Below, piece after piece: positions 11,012 to 21,066 of a DNA stretch of 64,000 bases. The notes beneath the pieces were generated by a model. It saw nothing but the letters and a program-made list of their open reading frames with translations, did no database searches and had not been told where the DNA came from. This DNA is from Hwanghaeella sp. (GTDB taxonomy: Bacteria; Pseudomonadota; Alphaproteobacteria; UBA8366; Aestuariispiraceae), in contig JANQIT010000074.1 in NCBI GenBank assembly GCA_028282025.1, forward strand, positions 1 through 64,000. The letters run 5' to 3'. The position numbers and the translations under genes are program-made. Each line of letters opens with the position of its first letter. Within the stretch, counting starts at the first letter, position 1.

Positions 11012-11428
11012 ATGGGCGAATTTTTCGACATTGCAGGCTATTTACGGTTCGTTATCGCCCTGGTGGCGGTGCTTGCCTTGATCCTCACCACCGCGCATGT
11101 GGCGAAGCGCTTCCTGCATGGCCGGGTTGCGCTTGCCAGGGCGGGCGCCGGGCGACGCCTGTCAGTCAGCGAGGTTTTGCCCCTGGACGCCCGCCGGCGC
11201 GTGGTGCTGCTGCGGCGGGACGGACAGGAACATCTGATATTGGTCGGCCCGGATGGCGACACTGTCATCGAGCGCGATATCGACGCCCCAGAGCGCAAGG
11301 CGGACAAAGACGAGACTGAGAAGAATGTGGCATCCGTGGAACGTCTCACTCAGACCACGGGCGGAACGCCTGACACGGAACGCCGATCAGGTCCCTTGAA
11401 GACATTGCTGCGGGCGGTTCAATCGTGA
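11012..11428 (+). CDS. fliO: Flagellar biosynthetic protein FliO-like
   Basis: N-terminal TM followed by LSVSEVLPLDARRRVVLLRRDGQEHLILVGPDGDTVIE; start overlaps fliP by 4 bp. Confidence 0.8.
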   Translation: MGEFFDIAGYLRFVIALVAVLALILTTAHVAKRFLHGRVALARAGAGRRLSVSEVLPLDARRRVVLLRRDGQEHLILVGPDGDTVIERDIDAPERKADKDETEKNVASVERLTQTTGGTPDTERRSGPLKTLLRAVQS

Positions 11429-12216
11429 AATTGCTCGTTGAAGCTACAAAGCGGCCATTCTCCTCTTCGGTCAAGCTGGCGTATTGGCTGCTGCCGGTTT
11501 GTTTCGTGGCAATCCCCGCCGCCCTTTGGGGCGGATCCGCTTTCGCACAATCGCTGAGCATCGACATCGGCGAGGGCGGGTCGGTGACCGGCCGCCTTGT
11601 GCAACTGGTCGTTCTGCTGACGGTTATCTCCCTAGCCCCGTCCGCGTTGGTGATGATTACCTCTTTCACCCGCATGGTCATCGTGCTGTCTCTGCTGAGG
11701 ACCGCCCTGGGCACGCAGCAGAGTCCGCCCAACACGGTCATGATCAGCCTCGCCCTGTTTCTGACCTTCTTCATCATGCAACCGGCGTTCGAAGAGGCCT
11801 ATAACACGGGCATCGCACCCTTGATCGAAGAGCGGATAACGGAAGAGGAAGCGTTCGATCGTTCGATCGCCCCGTTTCATGCTTTCATGCTGCGGCATGT
11901 GCGCGAAAAGGATCTGGCGCTGATGATGGATATCGGCCAGATCCCGGCGGTCGTGACCCCTTCGGAGACGCCGCTGCGGGCCCTGATCCCCGCCTTCATG
12001 ATTTCAGAATTGAGGCGGGCTTTCGAGATCGGCTTCCTGATCTTCGTTCCCTTCCTGGTCATCGATATGGTTGTTGCGTCGGTGCTGATGTCGATGGGTA
12101 TGATGATGCTGCCGCCCGTGATGATCGCCCTACCGTTCAAACTGATTTTCTTCGTCCTTGTGGACGGCTGGTATCTGGTGGTCGGCAGCCTGGTTCAAAG
12201 CTTCGACCCCGTTTAG
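11425..12216 (+). CDS. fliP: Flagellar biosynthetic protein FliP
   Basis: LTVISLAPSALVMITSFTRMVIVLSLLRTALGTQQSPPNTVMISLALFLTFFIM; FliP signature. Confidence 0.96.
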   Translation: MKLLVEATKRPFSSSVKLAYWLLPVCFVAIPAALWGGSAFAQSLSIDIGEGGSVTGRLVQLVVLLTVISLAPSALVMITSFTRMVIVLSLLRTALGTQQSPPNTVMISLALFLTFFIMQPAFEEAYNTGIAPLIEERITEEEAFDRSIAPFHAFMLRHVREKDLALMMDIGQIPAVVTPSETPLRALIPAFMISELRRAFEIGFLIFVPFLVIDMVVASVLMSMGMMMLPPVMIALPFKLIFFVLVDGWYLVVGSLVQSFDPV

Positions 12217-12276
12217 GAACCAGTTCGCCGTACAGACACGTATCGGCATTGGGCCAGTGGGACGAACGCCGTTTCT

Positions 12277-15200
12277 TTAGGAATCCTGCAAACTGTTCGT
12301 GCCGCTGGTCACGGGCGCACTGTCTTCCGATCCTAAGACCGGGGTCAGCAGCCGGTCGCGGTAGTTCTCCATAAAGGCATTGAAGCCGTCATTCGCCGCC
12401 AATTGCTGTAGGCTGGCCTGGAGGTTCGCGCCGCCTTCCTCGTTAGGCGCGACGATATAATTGAAAACATCCCGGAAGGCGGACAGGTTCATCGCCGGCC
12501 CATACAGTTCACGCACCTGGGCCAAGCCCGCCTCGTCCTTGTCCAATTTCAGGGCCACCGCCCAGTTCACGACATGGCGGGCGTTCTCCTCGTTGATTTC
12601 CTGATCCTCCTCCGGCGGATCCCCGGAGAGACGCTGCAACACCTTTGCCGCTTCAGTCCAATTTTCGCCTTTGCGGAAGATATCCTGCCGCAAAATGTCT
12701 GCGTCGATGCTGGTATCGCCGGCCAGCAGCTTGACGGCCTCCTCATCGCGGTCGAGTTCGAACATCGCCTTGGCTTCAAGCCGGCGGCGGTCGTCGTCGA
12801 GTTCCCGGTCGATCTGCGGAAAGTTGGTTTTCCGAAGCGCATCCACCGCGCCGATAGGATCGCTGTTCAGCAGACGGACAAAGGCCAGCTTCGTTCCGAT
12901 CCGCGCCTTCTCCCGGCCTTGCTCCTTCAAGCGGAACTCAATCTGTTGATCCAGCAGGGCCGAGGCGCGGTCGAGCAGATCAACATCGATCAGGCGGTTG
13001 GCAAGCAGTTCGATCAACAAATCACCGTCCGCCCCGGCCGGGGTCAGTTCCCGGAATTCATCGTACAAGGCCAGTGCACGCAACGGCGGCATCCGGTCTG
13101 CCTCGCCATCGATATAGAGACGCCGGAACAAGTCGGTCATATCCTCGGCCAGTTCGCGGGCGGAATCTTCCTCGGCGAAGTATGTCACCGCGAGGCGCCA
13201 TGTCGTCAGGCCATTCAGGTAGTCGCCCTTATCGATATAGCTTTGCCCAAGCCGGCGCAGGACCCGAAACTCAAAGCCGTCGCCGCGCCATTGAAAGCGC
13301 AACCTTTCCAGCCGTTCTACAACCTCGTCATCATCGATCTCGTTTTGCCGCCGCTGCATGTTAATAAGCAGAAATTCCGCGCGTGCGGCATATTTCGGAT
13401 CGCTTCCTTCGACCAATTCGGTCCAGTAATCGTAGGCCAGTTCCAGATCGTTCTGGGTAAAGGCGATCTGACCCTGATGGAAACGCAGACGGCTGTACTG
13501 TCCCCGAGTCAACAGTTCGACATCCGAATCGAGTTCATCGAGCCATCGGCTGGCGGATCGCCTGTCCTGTGTGGCGATGGCCGCCTCAACACGCAGCAGG
13601 CCGAGATAGGCTTTCAGAGGATAGGGGTAGTCGCGCAACAGCGTATCGCCGACGCGGAACTGATCGGCAGCCCCCTTCATATCGCCGAGTTCCGCCAGCA
13701 CCGCCCCGCGCCAAAGCGCCGCTTCCGCAAAACCGTCCAAACGGGGATCGCTTAGGTCCTGGCGCGCCGCTTCCAGGTCGTTGTTAAGAACCCGAACGGC
13801 GCCACGCAGCGCCCGCAGATCCGCCTTCTTGAAAATCGACTCATCCAGGCGCTCTATCACCTGCATGATGCCGTTGGCTTCGGGACCACGATGCCGGGCG
13901 GCATAGAATCTCACCATGTCGAGGCGAGCGTCCATCCGGCTATCTTCTGGAACTTCGGTCACGGCCTGCAGCAGTTTATACTCGCTGGGAAGATAATCTC
14001 CCTCGCCGCCACGCACCCATTCTTGGAAATTGAACAGCCGGCGGGCGGAATAGTTCTGAGCCGTGCTGGCGGGCGCCTCCGGCGACACCGCGGAGATATG
14101 CAGCCCGTCTGTGCCGGAAACGGCAAAACCGTCGAAACTGCGTTCGAACAGCACCTCGTCGCCATTCGATTCCACGACCACGCCCTGTGCCGAGGACAGC
14201 ACGCGAAACTCGGGATAGACCCGGGTACCAGCAACACCAGTCCCGGACTCGCGATATGTAGCCACCAGAAGGGTATCGCCAACGTCGGGATCGGGAATGG
14301 TGACCAGGCCGCCCGGATTGGCGGTCGGAAAGATCAGTTTCGGCCCGGCATCAGCGTCTGCCTCCGCGCGGATTTCGACCTGGTTCTGCGGCGCGTAGGG
14401 CTCGGTCCGGAAATCGACCACCCAGTTGAACCCTTCCAAACGGACTACGGGATGGACCTCCGGCTTGGTGCGTAAGCGCAAGGCCGTCGCATTGTTCAAC
14501 GGCAACTGTTCGATACGGTCTATCAGGGGTGCGCCCTGCTGGCGCAGCGGGTTCAGGTCGATGGGCGCGCGCCGGTCGAAGACAACCCAAACATACTCGC
14601 CGCGCCGATAAACCGCCGCACCGACCTCCTCTGGCCAATCGAAAGAGAAACTGACTGGCGCGGGTCCATCCGCGGAAACCGCCCGCCCGCTGTCGTCGCG
14701 CTTGAACTGGACGGTTCCCTCCTCCAACGCCCGCTGCACCGCGAGTTGCTCCGCGGTCCGGGGTCCCTGGACGTCGTCACCCGCTGTTCTGACGCGGGTT
14801 TGCAGGCTGTCGCCCGTCGTCGCAGGATCGGATTCGGGGGTTTCCTCCGGCTCTATCCCTTCCGTAGTTGCGGACGCTTCCGCTTCGGCCTGTGCCAGGG
14901 CCGCTGCTTCCTCTGCCGCGGCGTCCTCTTCCTCAAGAATGCGGCGGGCTTCCGCTTCTGCTTCGGCTTCCGCATCATCCAGCGGAGGGGCCAAACTGAC
15001 CGGACCTTCATCGGCAGCAGCGACACCGGAATCGGCCACCGCCGGCGATTCCTGATCCGTACCCGGCTGTTCGGCGGGTTGCTGTGCCGCCTCGGATTGC
15101 GTTTCCACCCCGGCGGTCTGTTCTTCCGCCGTCTCCGGCGTGAGTTCGACGGTGTTGGCCTCCGCCGTTTCCGGTTCCGGCTCCTGCACCTCGGCCTCGG

Positions 15201-16068
15201 TTTCCGGCGTCGGCGTCTCGGCGGTCTCCGTTTCCTCTGGCGGCGGGGTCACGGGGGTCAAAATCTCGGTCGCGCCCGCCGATGCTTCAGCCACCGGACC
15301 GCTGCCCAAGGTGATGTCGAACACCACTTTGTCGCCCGCAACGAGATCTCGCATTGTCGACCCGCCCGCGACCGGCAGCACGAAGACCATTTCGTCGGAC
15401 GACGCGGCGGATTGCGGCGGGCCGAATCCTCGCGGCAAACGGCCGGCAAGCTGCGCGGCGTCGACCCGTGCAGGCCGGTTGAAGCGCGCAGTGAGGACGC
15501 CCCCCGCCAGATCGACGGTGTAGTCCGTCGGTTCTGTCCAGTCGAAGACGATACGGGTGTAGGTCGGATGCCGCCCCACCCTTACGGGCACCACCGGCGT
15601 CTCCGTCTGCGCGGTCTGGGCGCTATCCGCGCTGCTATCCGGCCTGAGGTCGACCGCGATAGAGTTACCGCTTCTGAAACTGTTGACCGTAACCGGCTGC
15701 GCAAGTTCAAGGCGGACCGTCGCGCCGCCATCTTCCAAGCGGGCAGAACGGACATAAGCGCCCAAGATGTTGAGAAGGTTGGTAAAGTCCGTCGTCACCG
15801 GCTCCTGGAACCGGACCAGCAAGGCCCCGCCGGCCAGCTCCGTTTGAAAGTCGACCTGCCGCGGCCAATCGAAAACCACCCTGCCGTAATCGGGGTGGAA
15901 ACCGCCGCGCGTCTGTATCGCCTCCTGCGCGTTACTTGGCGCGGCGCTCGACAATAGCACCGGGGCCGTCAGGGCCGTCACCATCAAGAACGCGCGGAAC
16001 CGCCCCGCCGGCCTTTTGTCGCCGTTCGTGCAAAGGGCGTTCATGTCATCTGGCTTACCTGTGGCCAT
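12277..16068 (-). CDS. Large periplasmic AMIN-like/TPR protein in flagellar motor locus
   Basis: 1263 aa; signal peptide; repeated HPxYxRxVFDWxxxxDxxxxLAGGxLxxRF modules (three), Glu/Ala/Pro-rich linker, then TPR-like helices; adjacent to MotB-like genes. Confidence 0.7.
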   Translation of the reverse strand: MATGKPDDMNALCTNGDKRPAGRFRAFLMVTALTAPVLLSSAAPSNAQEAIQTRGGFHPDYGRVVFDWPRQVDFQTELAGGALLVRFQEPVTTDFTNLLNILGAYVRSARLEDGGATVRLELAQPVTVNSFRSGNSIAVDLRPDSSADSAQTAQTETPVVPVRVGRHPTYTRIVFDWTEPTDYTVDLAGGVLTARFNRPARVDAAQLAGRLPRGFGPPQSAASSDEMVFVLPVAGGSTMRDLVAGDKVVFDITLGSGPVAEASAGATEILTPVTPPPEETETAETPTPETEAEVQEPEPETAEANTVELTPETAEEQTAGVETQSEAAQQPAEQPGTDQESPAVADSGVAAADEGPVSLAPPLDDAEAEAEAEARRILEEEDAAAEEAAALAQAEAEASATTEGIEPEETPESDPATTGDSLQTRVRTAGDDVQGPRTAEQLAVQRALEEGTVQFKRDDSGRAVSADGPAPVSFSFDWPEEVGAAVYRRGEYVWVVFDRRAPIDLNPLRQQGAPLIDRIEQLPLNNATALRLRTKPEVHPVVRLEGFNWVVDFRTEPYAPQNQVEIRAEADADAGPKLIFPTANPGGLVTIPDPDVGDTLLVATYRESGTGVAGTRVYPEFRVLSSAQGVVVESNGDEVLFERSFDGFAVSGTDGLHISAVSPEAPASTAQNYSARRLFNFQEWVRGGEGDYLPSEYKLLQAVTEVPEDSRMDARLDMVRFYAARHRGPEANGIMQVIERLDESIFKKADLRALRGAVRVLNNDLEAARQDLSDPRLDGFAEAALWRGAVLAELGDMKGAADQFRVGDTLLRDYPYPLKAYLGLLRVEAAIATQDRRSASRWLDELDSDVELLTRGQYSRLRFHQGQIAFTQNDLELAYDYWTELVEGSDPKYAARAEFLLINMQRRQNEIDDDEVVERLERLRFQWRGDGFEFRVLRRLGQSYIDKGDYLNGLTTWRLAVTYFAEEDSARELAEDMTDLFRRLYIDGEADRMPPLRALALYDEFRELTPAGADGDLLIELLANRLIDVDLLDRASALLDQQIEFRLKEQGREKARIGTKLAFVRLLNSDPIGAVDALRKTNFPQIDRELDDDRRRLEAKAMFELDRDEEAVKLLAGDTSIDADILRQDIFRKGENWTEAAKVLQRLSGDPPEEDQEINEENARHVVNWAVALKLDKDEAGLAQVRELYGPAMNLSAFRDVFNYIVAPNEEGGANLQASLQQLAANDGFNAFMENYRDRLLTPVLGSEDSAPVTSGTNSLQDS

Positions 16069-16782
16069 CTATTGTCCGCCCGCAACCGAATACAAAACCA
16101 CATCGACACGCCGGGACATATCATACCGCTGTTCCTCCGGTATGCGCGGATCGAGATGCCGAAAACGGGAATCGCCGCGCCCGACTGCCGCGAACCGCCC
16201 CGTATATCCCGCCTCAGTCAAAATGTTCGCCACTCTCAAAGCGCGCGCCAGCGACAACTCCCAATTGCTCTCGTAGACGCCACCCTCCGGCGGCAGCGGG
16301 TCCGCGTGCCCGACAACCTCTATCTGGTTGCCGACAAGCGTCAGCACAGCCGCCAAATCCGAGATAGCGCGGACCGCCTCCTCGCTCAAGGCATCCTTTC
16401 CCGACTCGAACATCGCATCGCTTGGAAGCGAAATCACCATCGTCCCCTCTAAGGGCGTTAACACCGCGCGGGACAACACCGGATCGGCAGCAAGTTTCTC
16501 GGACAGGATTCGGTGCAGATAGTCGGTCGACAGGCCGGGCAGAACCTGCACGGTCGGTATATTCAATTCGCTTATGGGCGCGGGCTTGGTCAGATCCGTC
16601 GGTTGAAGCTTACGATTCAGCAGGCTGGTTACTTCATCCCATTTTTCCGACTTCACATAGGACATCGAGAAAAGCATGACGAAGAAAGTCAGCATCAGCG
16701 CCGTGACGTCGCCCATGCTGATCAACCAGGCGGGCGGCTTTTCCGTCGCATCCGGCTTTTCTTCCTGATCCAAGGGAGTCAT
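16069..16782 (-). CDS. MotB/OmpA-family flagellar motor protein
   Basis: Single N-terminal TM (MGDVTALMLTFFVMLFSMS) and OmpA-like domain IEVVGHADPLPPEGGVYESNWELSLARALRVANIL...RRVDVVLYSV. Confidence 0.85.
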   Translation of the reverse strand: MTPLDQEEKPDATEKPPAWLISMGDVTALMLTFFVMLFSMSYVKSEKWDEVTSLLNRKLQPTDLTKPAPISELNIPTVQVLPGLSTDYLHRILSEKLAADPVLSRAVLTPLEGTMVISLPSDAMFESGKDALSEEAVRAISDLAAVLTLVGNQIEVVGHADPLPPEGGVYESNWELSLARALRVANILTEAGYTGRFAAVGRGDSRFRHLDPRIPEEQRYDMSRRVDVVLYSVAGGQ

Positions 16783-17657
16783 TGCCCGCCCTCCCCTGCA
16801 CCGGCTTCGCCCGACACACTCTCGGAAAACGTCAATTGGGCCTGCGATGCATCCAGGATTTCAAACCGCAAGCGCAGACGATTGTTTCGGCGTTCGGAAA
16901 TGCCGACCGAGAGGCCGTCCGGCGGCGCGCCGGCATCCACCACAGCCGCCGCAAAACGGGCGGCGCGAAGGAAAGGTAAGTCGTTCGGCGCATAGGACGG
17001 ACCTTCGCCAACCAATGGTTCGCTGGTATCGGGATCCAGCAGGGCAAGGGCGTCGATCACGTCGACCGCATCAGCCTGGGCGTCCTCGCCCTCCGCCGAC
17101 CCGGCGGACTCGCCATCGGCTGCCCCATCAACGGACGGAGAAGCGGCGGTCGCGATTTCAACGTCTTCCAGATTTTCAGTTGGAATGGTGAAGTGAAGCT
17201 GGACGGAAAACCCCTCCAAGCGCGCCGCAAGGGCGAACGCCGTCGCCTTCAGCAGCGCTTGGCGGTCCCCACGCAGCGCCGGTTGGCCGCCGACGAAAAC
17301 CTCGGTCTGGGGCAGGGAAAGCTGCAAGGTGCGCCCCCGTGTAAGCGCATCGACCCGGGTAATCGGCACCGCGGTCAGCCACAAACGCTCCAGATCCTCA
17401 ATGACATCCTCAGGCTCCGGGACCGGGCCGAGGGTGGAAACCAGGATTTCCGCCGTATTGTCGGGGATAATGTCACTTTTGAATGTCGCCGCGAGGGAAC
17501 TCAGAACATCACGGGATTTGGTTTCTTCCAGTGTTGAGATCGCCGTCAGCAAAATGAAGAAAGCCAACAACAGCAGGAACAAGCTCAAAAACATCAGGGG
17601 TCCCGTATCGGGAACCGGTTTTTGAGCATCGATCTGCTTCTCGTCGTGCTGCAGCAT
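16779..17657 (-). CDS. MotB-like protein with divergent C-terminus
   Basis: N-terminal DTGPLMFLSLFLLLLAFFILLTAIST MotB-like TM; C-terminal RAARFAAAVVDAGAPPDGLSVGI; overlaps the OmpA gene by 4 bp. Confidence 0.65.
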   Translation of the reverse strand: MLQHDEKQIDAQKPVPDTGPLMFLSLFLLLLAFFILLTAISTLEETKSRDVLSSLAATFKSDIIPDNTAEILVSTLGPVPEPEDVIEDLERLWLTAVPITRVDALTRGRTLQLSLPQTEVFVGGQPALRGDRQALLKATAFALAARLEGFSVQLHFTIPTENLEDVEIATAASPSVDGAADGESAGSAEGEDAQADAVDVIDALALLDPDTSEPLVGEGPSYAPNDLPFLRAARFAAAVVDAGAPPDGLSVGISERRNNRLRLRFEILDASQAQLTFSESVSGEAGAGEGGQ

Positions 17658-17818
17658 GGCAGTTCATCTTTCAGGCACGGGTATCGCAGCCGAACCTAGC
17701 AAGAATCCGACCGACCGGCCGCGTGCGCACCGCGTCTAAGCCTGCAGTATAGTGTTGATTCCGCTCACCGCGCCACCATCCCGGACCGCGCAGTTTCCCC
17801 GCGCCCAAATACAAAGAA

Positions 17819-17836
17819 GGCGGCCAAAGGGCCGCC
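17819..17836 (-). terminator. Hairpin downstream of cheY-like gene
   Basis: ggcggcc-aaag-ggccgcc, 7-bp perfect stem, about 30 bp after the stop; T-rich on the minus strand (ttctttg). Confidence 0.5.
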
Positions 17837-17864
17837 CGCCTTGTCGTTTGCGTGATGGTCCGGC

Positions 17865-18251
17865 CTAGAATGGCCCCAGAACGCTGGTCAGCTTCTGCTT
17901 CAACGTCGCCGCGTTGAAGGGTTTAACAATATAATTGCTGACACCGGCCTGTTTGGCGGCGATGACGTTTTCGGTCTTGCTTTCCGCCGTGATCATGATG
18001 AACGGCAGATCCTGCATGCGTTTGTCCGCACGCACCTCCCGGAGCAACTGGATCCCGGTCATGGGTTCCATGTTCCAGTCCGAAATCACCAGACCATAAT
18101 CTTTCGCCCGCAATTTCTGCAGAGCTTCGCTTCCGTCCATCGCCTCATCGACGTTGTTGAAGCCAAGCTGTTTAAGCAGGTTGCGAATGATCCTGAGCAT
18201 CGTTTTGTAATCGTCGACAATCAAGACCTGCATGTTCAAATCGACAGCCAT
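17865..18251 (-). CDS. CheY-like single-domain response regulator
   Basis: [62 protein letters not shown]...[12 protein letters not shown]. Confidence 0.93.
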   Translation of the reverse strand: MAVDLNMQVLIVDDYKTMLRIIRNLLKQLGFNNVDEAMDGSEALQKLRAKDYGLVISDWNMEPMTGIQLLREVRADKRMQDLPFIMITAESKTENVIAAKQAGVSNYIVKPFNAATLKQKLTSVLGPF

Positions 18252-18541
18252 GCAACAACTCCGTCCCTTTAATTCTCTCAAGCCTCAGTCAGGCGCAGGC
18301 TCATACTTTCGACTGGCCTTCAAACAGTATGGGATCCGTTATGGCCCCATTCGGTTCAATGCGCGTTCCGAAGCGGCCCGCAGCACCACTATCTACCGCA
18401 TGGTGTTACCAATTGGTTAAATCCCATATAATTAGTTAAATCCCATATATACGTGGGTCAATTGCGGATTTTCTCTGTTTTGCCGCGTTGTTCCCGCAAC
18501 CGCGGCCCCACCCGCGGCACGATCACGGCGGACCGGCATGG

Positions 18542-19225
18542 TCACTCGGGTATTTGCGGCAGTTCGTTCCGCTCCGCAAGTTCACGGGTCAGTATACGGG
18601 CCCGGTCCGGGCTCATGGCGGCAATGATCGGCGCAACCTTTCGCGCGCTCATACCGCGCAGAACCCCAACCAATGTATCGAGTTCCAACTCGTTGAAGAT
18701 TGCGGCCGCCGATTTCGGTTTCATGGCGGAGTAGATGCTGCGCAGACGCTCCTGATCTTCGTCCTGCTCCTGATCGTACTCCTGGACCAGACTGCGGATA
18801 TCCTCGCGGATGCGCTCCAACTGCTGCTGCTTCACGACAAGTTGTTGTTCCGCGGCCCGCAGCAGGGCTTCGCGCTCCGACACTTCGCGTTCCTTCACCT
18901 CGATGGCGTCGCGGCGGCTGGAAAGATCGTAGAGGAGCCGCAGTTCACCCGGCGTCAATGACGCCAGCTCCGAGAGCTGGTCTTCCTGATCGGTCGTTTC
19001 CGCTTCGACAGCGCCGTCCGGCAGTTCGTCCTCAAAGGTCTCGAACCCTTCATCCGCCTCATCCAAGGCCGGTGCCGACTGAGCGGCGGCCTGCTGGGTT
19101 TGGACAGGCGCCTGCGCCAATGGCCGGCCCGCCGTGACAGCTTCCCAAATCGACCCGACCTTCACCGTCAGCATCAGGGCGGCGACGAAAATCGTGATAG
19201 GAAGTATCCGGAAACCCAGTTTCAT
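18542..19225 (-). CDS. MotE-like flagellar protein (MgtE-N-type C-terminal domain)
   Basis: N-terminal TM, coiled coil, IYSAMKPKSAAAIFNELELDTLVGVLRGMSARKVAPIIAAMSPDRARILTREL. Confidence 0.75.
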   Translation of the reverse strand: MKLGFRILPITIFVAALMLTVKVGSIWEAVTAGRPLAQAPVQTQQAAAQSAPALDEADEGFETFEDELPDGAVEAETTDQEDQLSELASLTPGELRLLYDLSSRRDAIEVKEREVSEREALLRAAEQQLVVKQQQLERIREDIRSLVQEYDQEQDEDQERLRSIYSAMKPKSAAAIFNELELDTLVGVLRGMSARKVAPIIAAMSPDRARILTRELAERNELPQIPE

Positions 19226-19292
19226 CGACTATCTTTCCAACGCGGAGACATGTACCGACTACCATATCGGCAAAGTGTTAACAGGCCGTTTT

Positions 19293-19901
19293 TTACCGCA
19301 TTCCCTGCAAGGCGCGCAATAAGGCCGATTTTTTCTTGGATTTGTCGTCCTCAACACCCTCTCTGGCATCCCCTGTCTTGGCAACGGTGGGTTCCGTGGA
19401 CCCACGCAGCGACGGCACCGTGGACGGCGCATCTGCTTGCGCGGGCTCCGCCCTCAGCGAGCGCGGCGGAGTCTCATTGCGTTTCTGCGGCGCATCGGCC
19501 GCCATCCGGGCCGCGCGCATGGCGTCCTCTATATCAGAGGCCGTATCGCCCGCCTTGCCCGTGGATTTACCGCGGTGTTCCGCAATCGACCCGTCCATGC
19601 GGTCGGCCACGCTGTTTCCACGCTCGATCATAAAAGAGAGGTCTTCGCGAAGCCCGTCGGCCTCGCCGAGCAGTTTGCCCAGCGTTTCCTTATTCTTGTT
19701 CGTTGCTTCCTTGACGTTCTGAATGGCGCGTTCCGCCTTGTCCGTTGCCTCCGTAAAGCCGGCGAGCAAGGTCTCGAGCTCTTCCTTGCTCCTCTGAAGG
19801 ACCGACAGGCTGCGGTTCAAGCGGACAGCATACACAATGACCGCGATCAGCAAGATCGCGATCAGAACATCGAGAACCAACGCCAGTTCGGGCTGAATCA
19901 A
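19293..19901 (-). CDS. DUF6468-type flagellar-cluster protein
   Basis: MIQPELALVLDVLIAILLIAVIVYAVRLNRSLSVLQRSKEELETLLAGF, upstream neighbour fliM. Confidence 0.65.
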   Translation of the reverse strand: MIQPELALVLDVLIAILLIAVIVYAVRLNRSLSVLQRSKEELETLLAGFTEATDKAERAIQNVKEATNKNKETLGKLLGEADGLREDLSFMIERGNSVADRMDGSIAEHRGKSTGKAGDTASDIEDAMRAARMAADAPQKRNETPPRSLRAEPAQADAPSTVPSLRGSTEPTVAKTGDAREGVEDDKSKKKSALLRALQGMR

Positions 19902-20995
19902 GCTTCGCCCTCCGCCTTTCCTTCGATCTTTACCGCAATGTTACCCGATTTCTGGCCCATATGCGCGCTGAACATCGGGATGCTGCCGCATCTTAGCATG
20001 ACTTCCGAATTCGGAGTCGCCGAGAGCGGCAGGAACGTACCGGGCTGCCATTCAAGCACATCGCCAAGGCTGCTGGCCATTTCATCCAGCACCACTTCAA
20101 TCGGCACTTCGGTAAACCACAATTCGGTCGCCAAGTGGTTTTCCCAAATAGAGTCACGGCCGAACTTCTCGCCCATGAACATCTGAAGCAGCAGTTCGCG
20201 GACCGGCTCCAGCGTGGCATAGGGCAGCATGAGTTCCAGACGGCCGCCGCGATCTTCCATATCGATCCGCAAACGGGCCAGGATGGCGGCGTTGGCCGGA
20301 CGGGCGATGGTTGCAAAGCGCGGGTTGGTCTCCAGCCGGTCGAACCGCATGGTTACAGAGGATAGCGGATCGAACGCAGCCGACAGGTCGGCCAGCACAA
20401 CCGCGATCATCCGCTCAACGAGATTTCGTTCAATGGTCGTATAAGGACGCCCCTCAATACGCATCGCCGCCGTGCCGCGGCGTCCACCGAGCAGCACGTC
20501 GACAATGGAATAGATCAAAGAGCTGTCGACCGTGATCAGACCGTAATTGTCCCATTCCTCCGCCTTGAACACAGTCAACATTGCGGGGAGCGGAATTGAG
20601 TTCAGGTAATCCCCGAAACGGATGGAGGTAATGTTATCCAAGCTGACTTCGACGTTGTCGGAGGTGAAATTCCGCAAGCTGGTCGACATCATCCGCACAA
20701 GCCGGTCATAGACGATTTCCAACATGGGCAGGCGTTCGTAGGACACCATGCCGCTGTCAATGATCGCTTCGATCCCCGACTGCGTACCGTCGTCTTCGCC
20801 CTCCTGGAACCCCAGAAGGCTGTCAATCTCATCCTGATTTAGAACGCGCGCCGTACCGCCGCCGCCACCGCCGACAAGGTCGTCGTCATCCTCGGCCATC
20901 GCGGCCCATTCTTCGGCCAGGGCGTCATCGCCGCCCTCTTCACCCTCGCCGGCCATTGCTTCCATCTGCTGGGCAATGTCTTCTTCGTCACTCAT
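19898..20995 (-). CDS. fliM: Flagellar motor switch protein FliM
   Basis: LNQDEIDSLLGF; YERLPMLEIVYDRLVRMMSTSLRNFTSDNVEVSLDNI. Confidence 0.96.
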   Translation of the reverse strand: MSDEEDIAQQMEAMAGEGEEGGDDALAEEWAAMAEDDDDLVGGGGGGTARVLNQDEIDSLLGFQEGEDDGTQSGIEAIIDSGMVSYERLPMLEIVYDRLVRMMSTSLRNFTSDNVEVSLDNITSIRFGDYLNSIPLPAMLTVFKAEEWDNYGLITVDSSLIYSIVDVLLGGRRGTAAMRIEGRPYTTIERNLVERMIAVVLADLSAAFDPLSSVTMRFDRLETNPRFATIARPANAAILARLRIDMEDRGGRLELMLPYATLEPVRELLLQMFMGEKFGRDSIWENHLATELWFTEVPIEVVLDEMASSLGDVLEWQPGTFLPLSATPNSEVMLRCGSIPMFSAHMGQKSGNIAVKIEGKAEGEA

Positions 20996-21066
20996 ATCCG
21001 CGTCTCATCAAAGATCGATCCGCATTCGCCCCCGCAACAAACGGGCCAATCCGCCGAACTACGTGC

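Noticed and set aside
12574-15957. Long plus-strand ORFs (393 and 403 aa)
   Set aside because: Antisense to the 1263-aa AMIN/TPR gene; compositionally skewed shadow ORFs.
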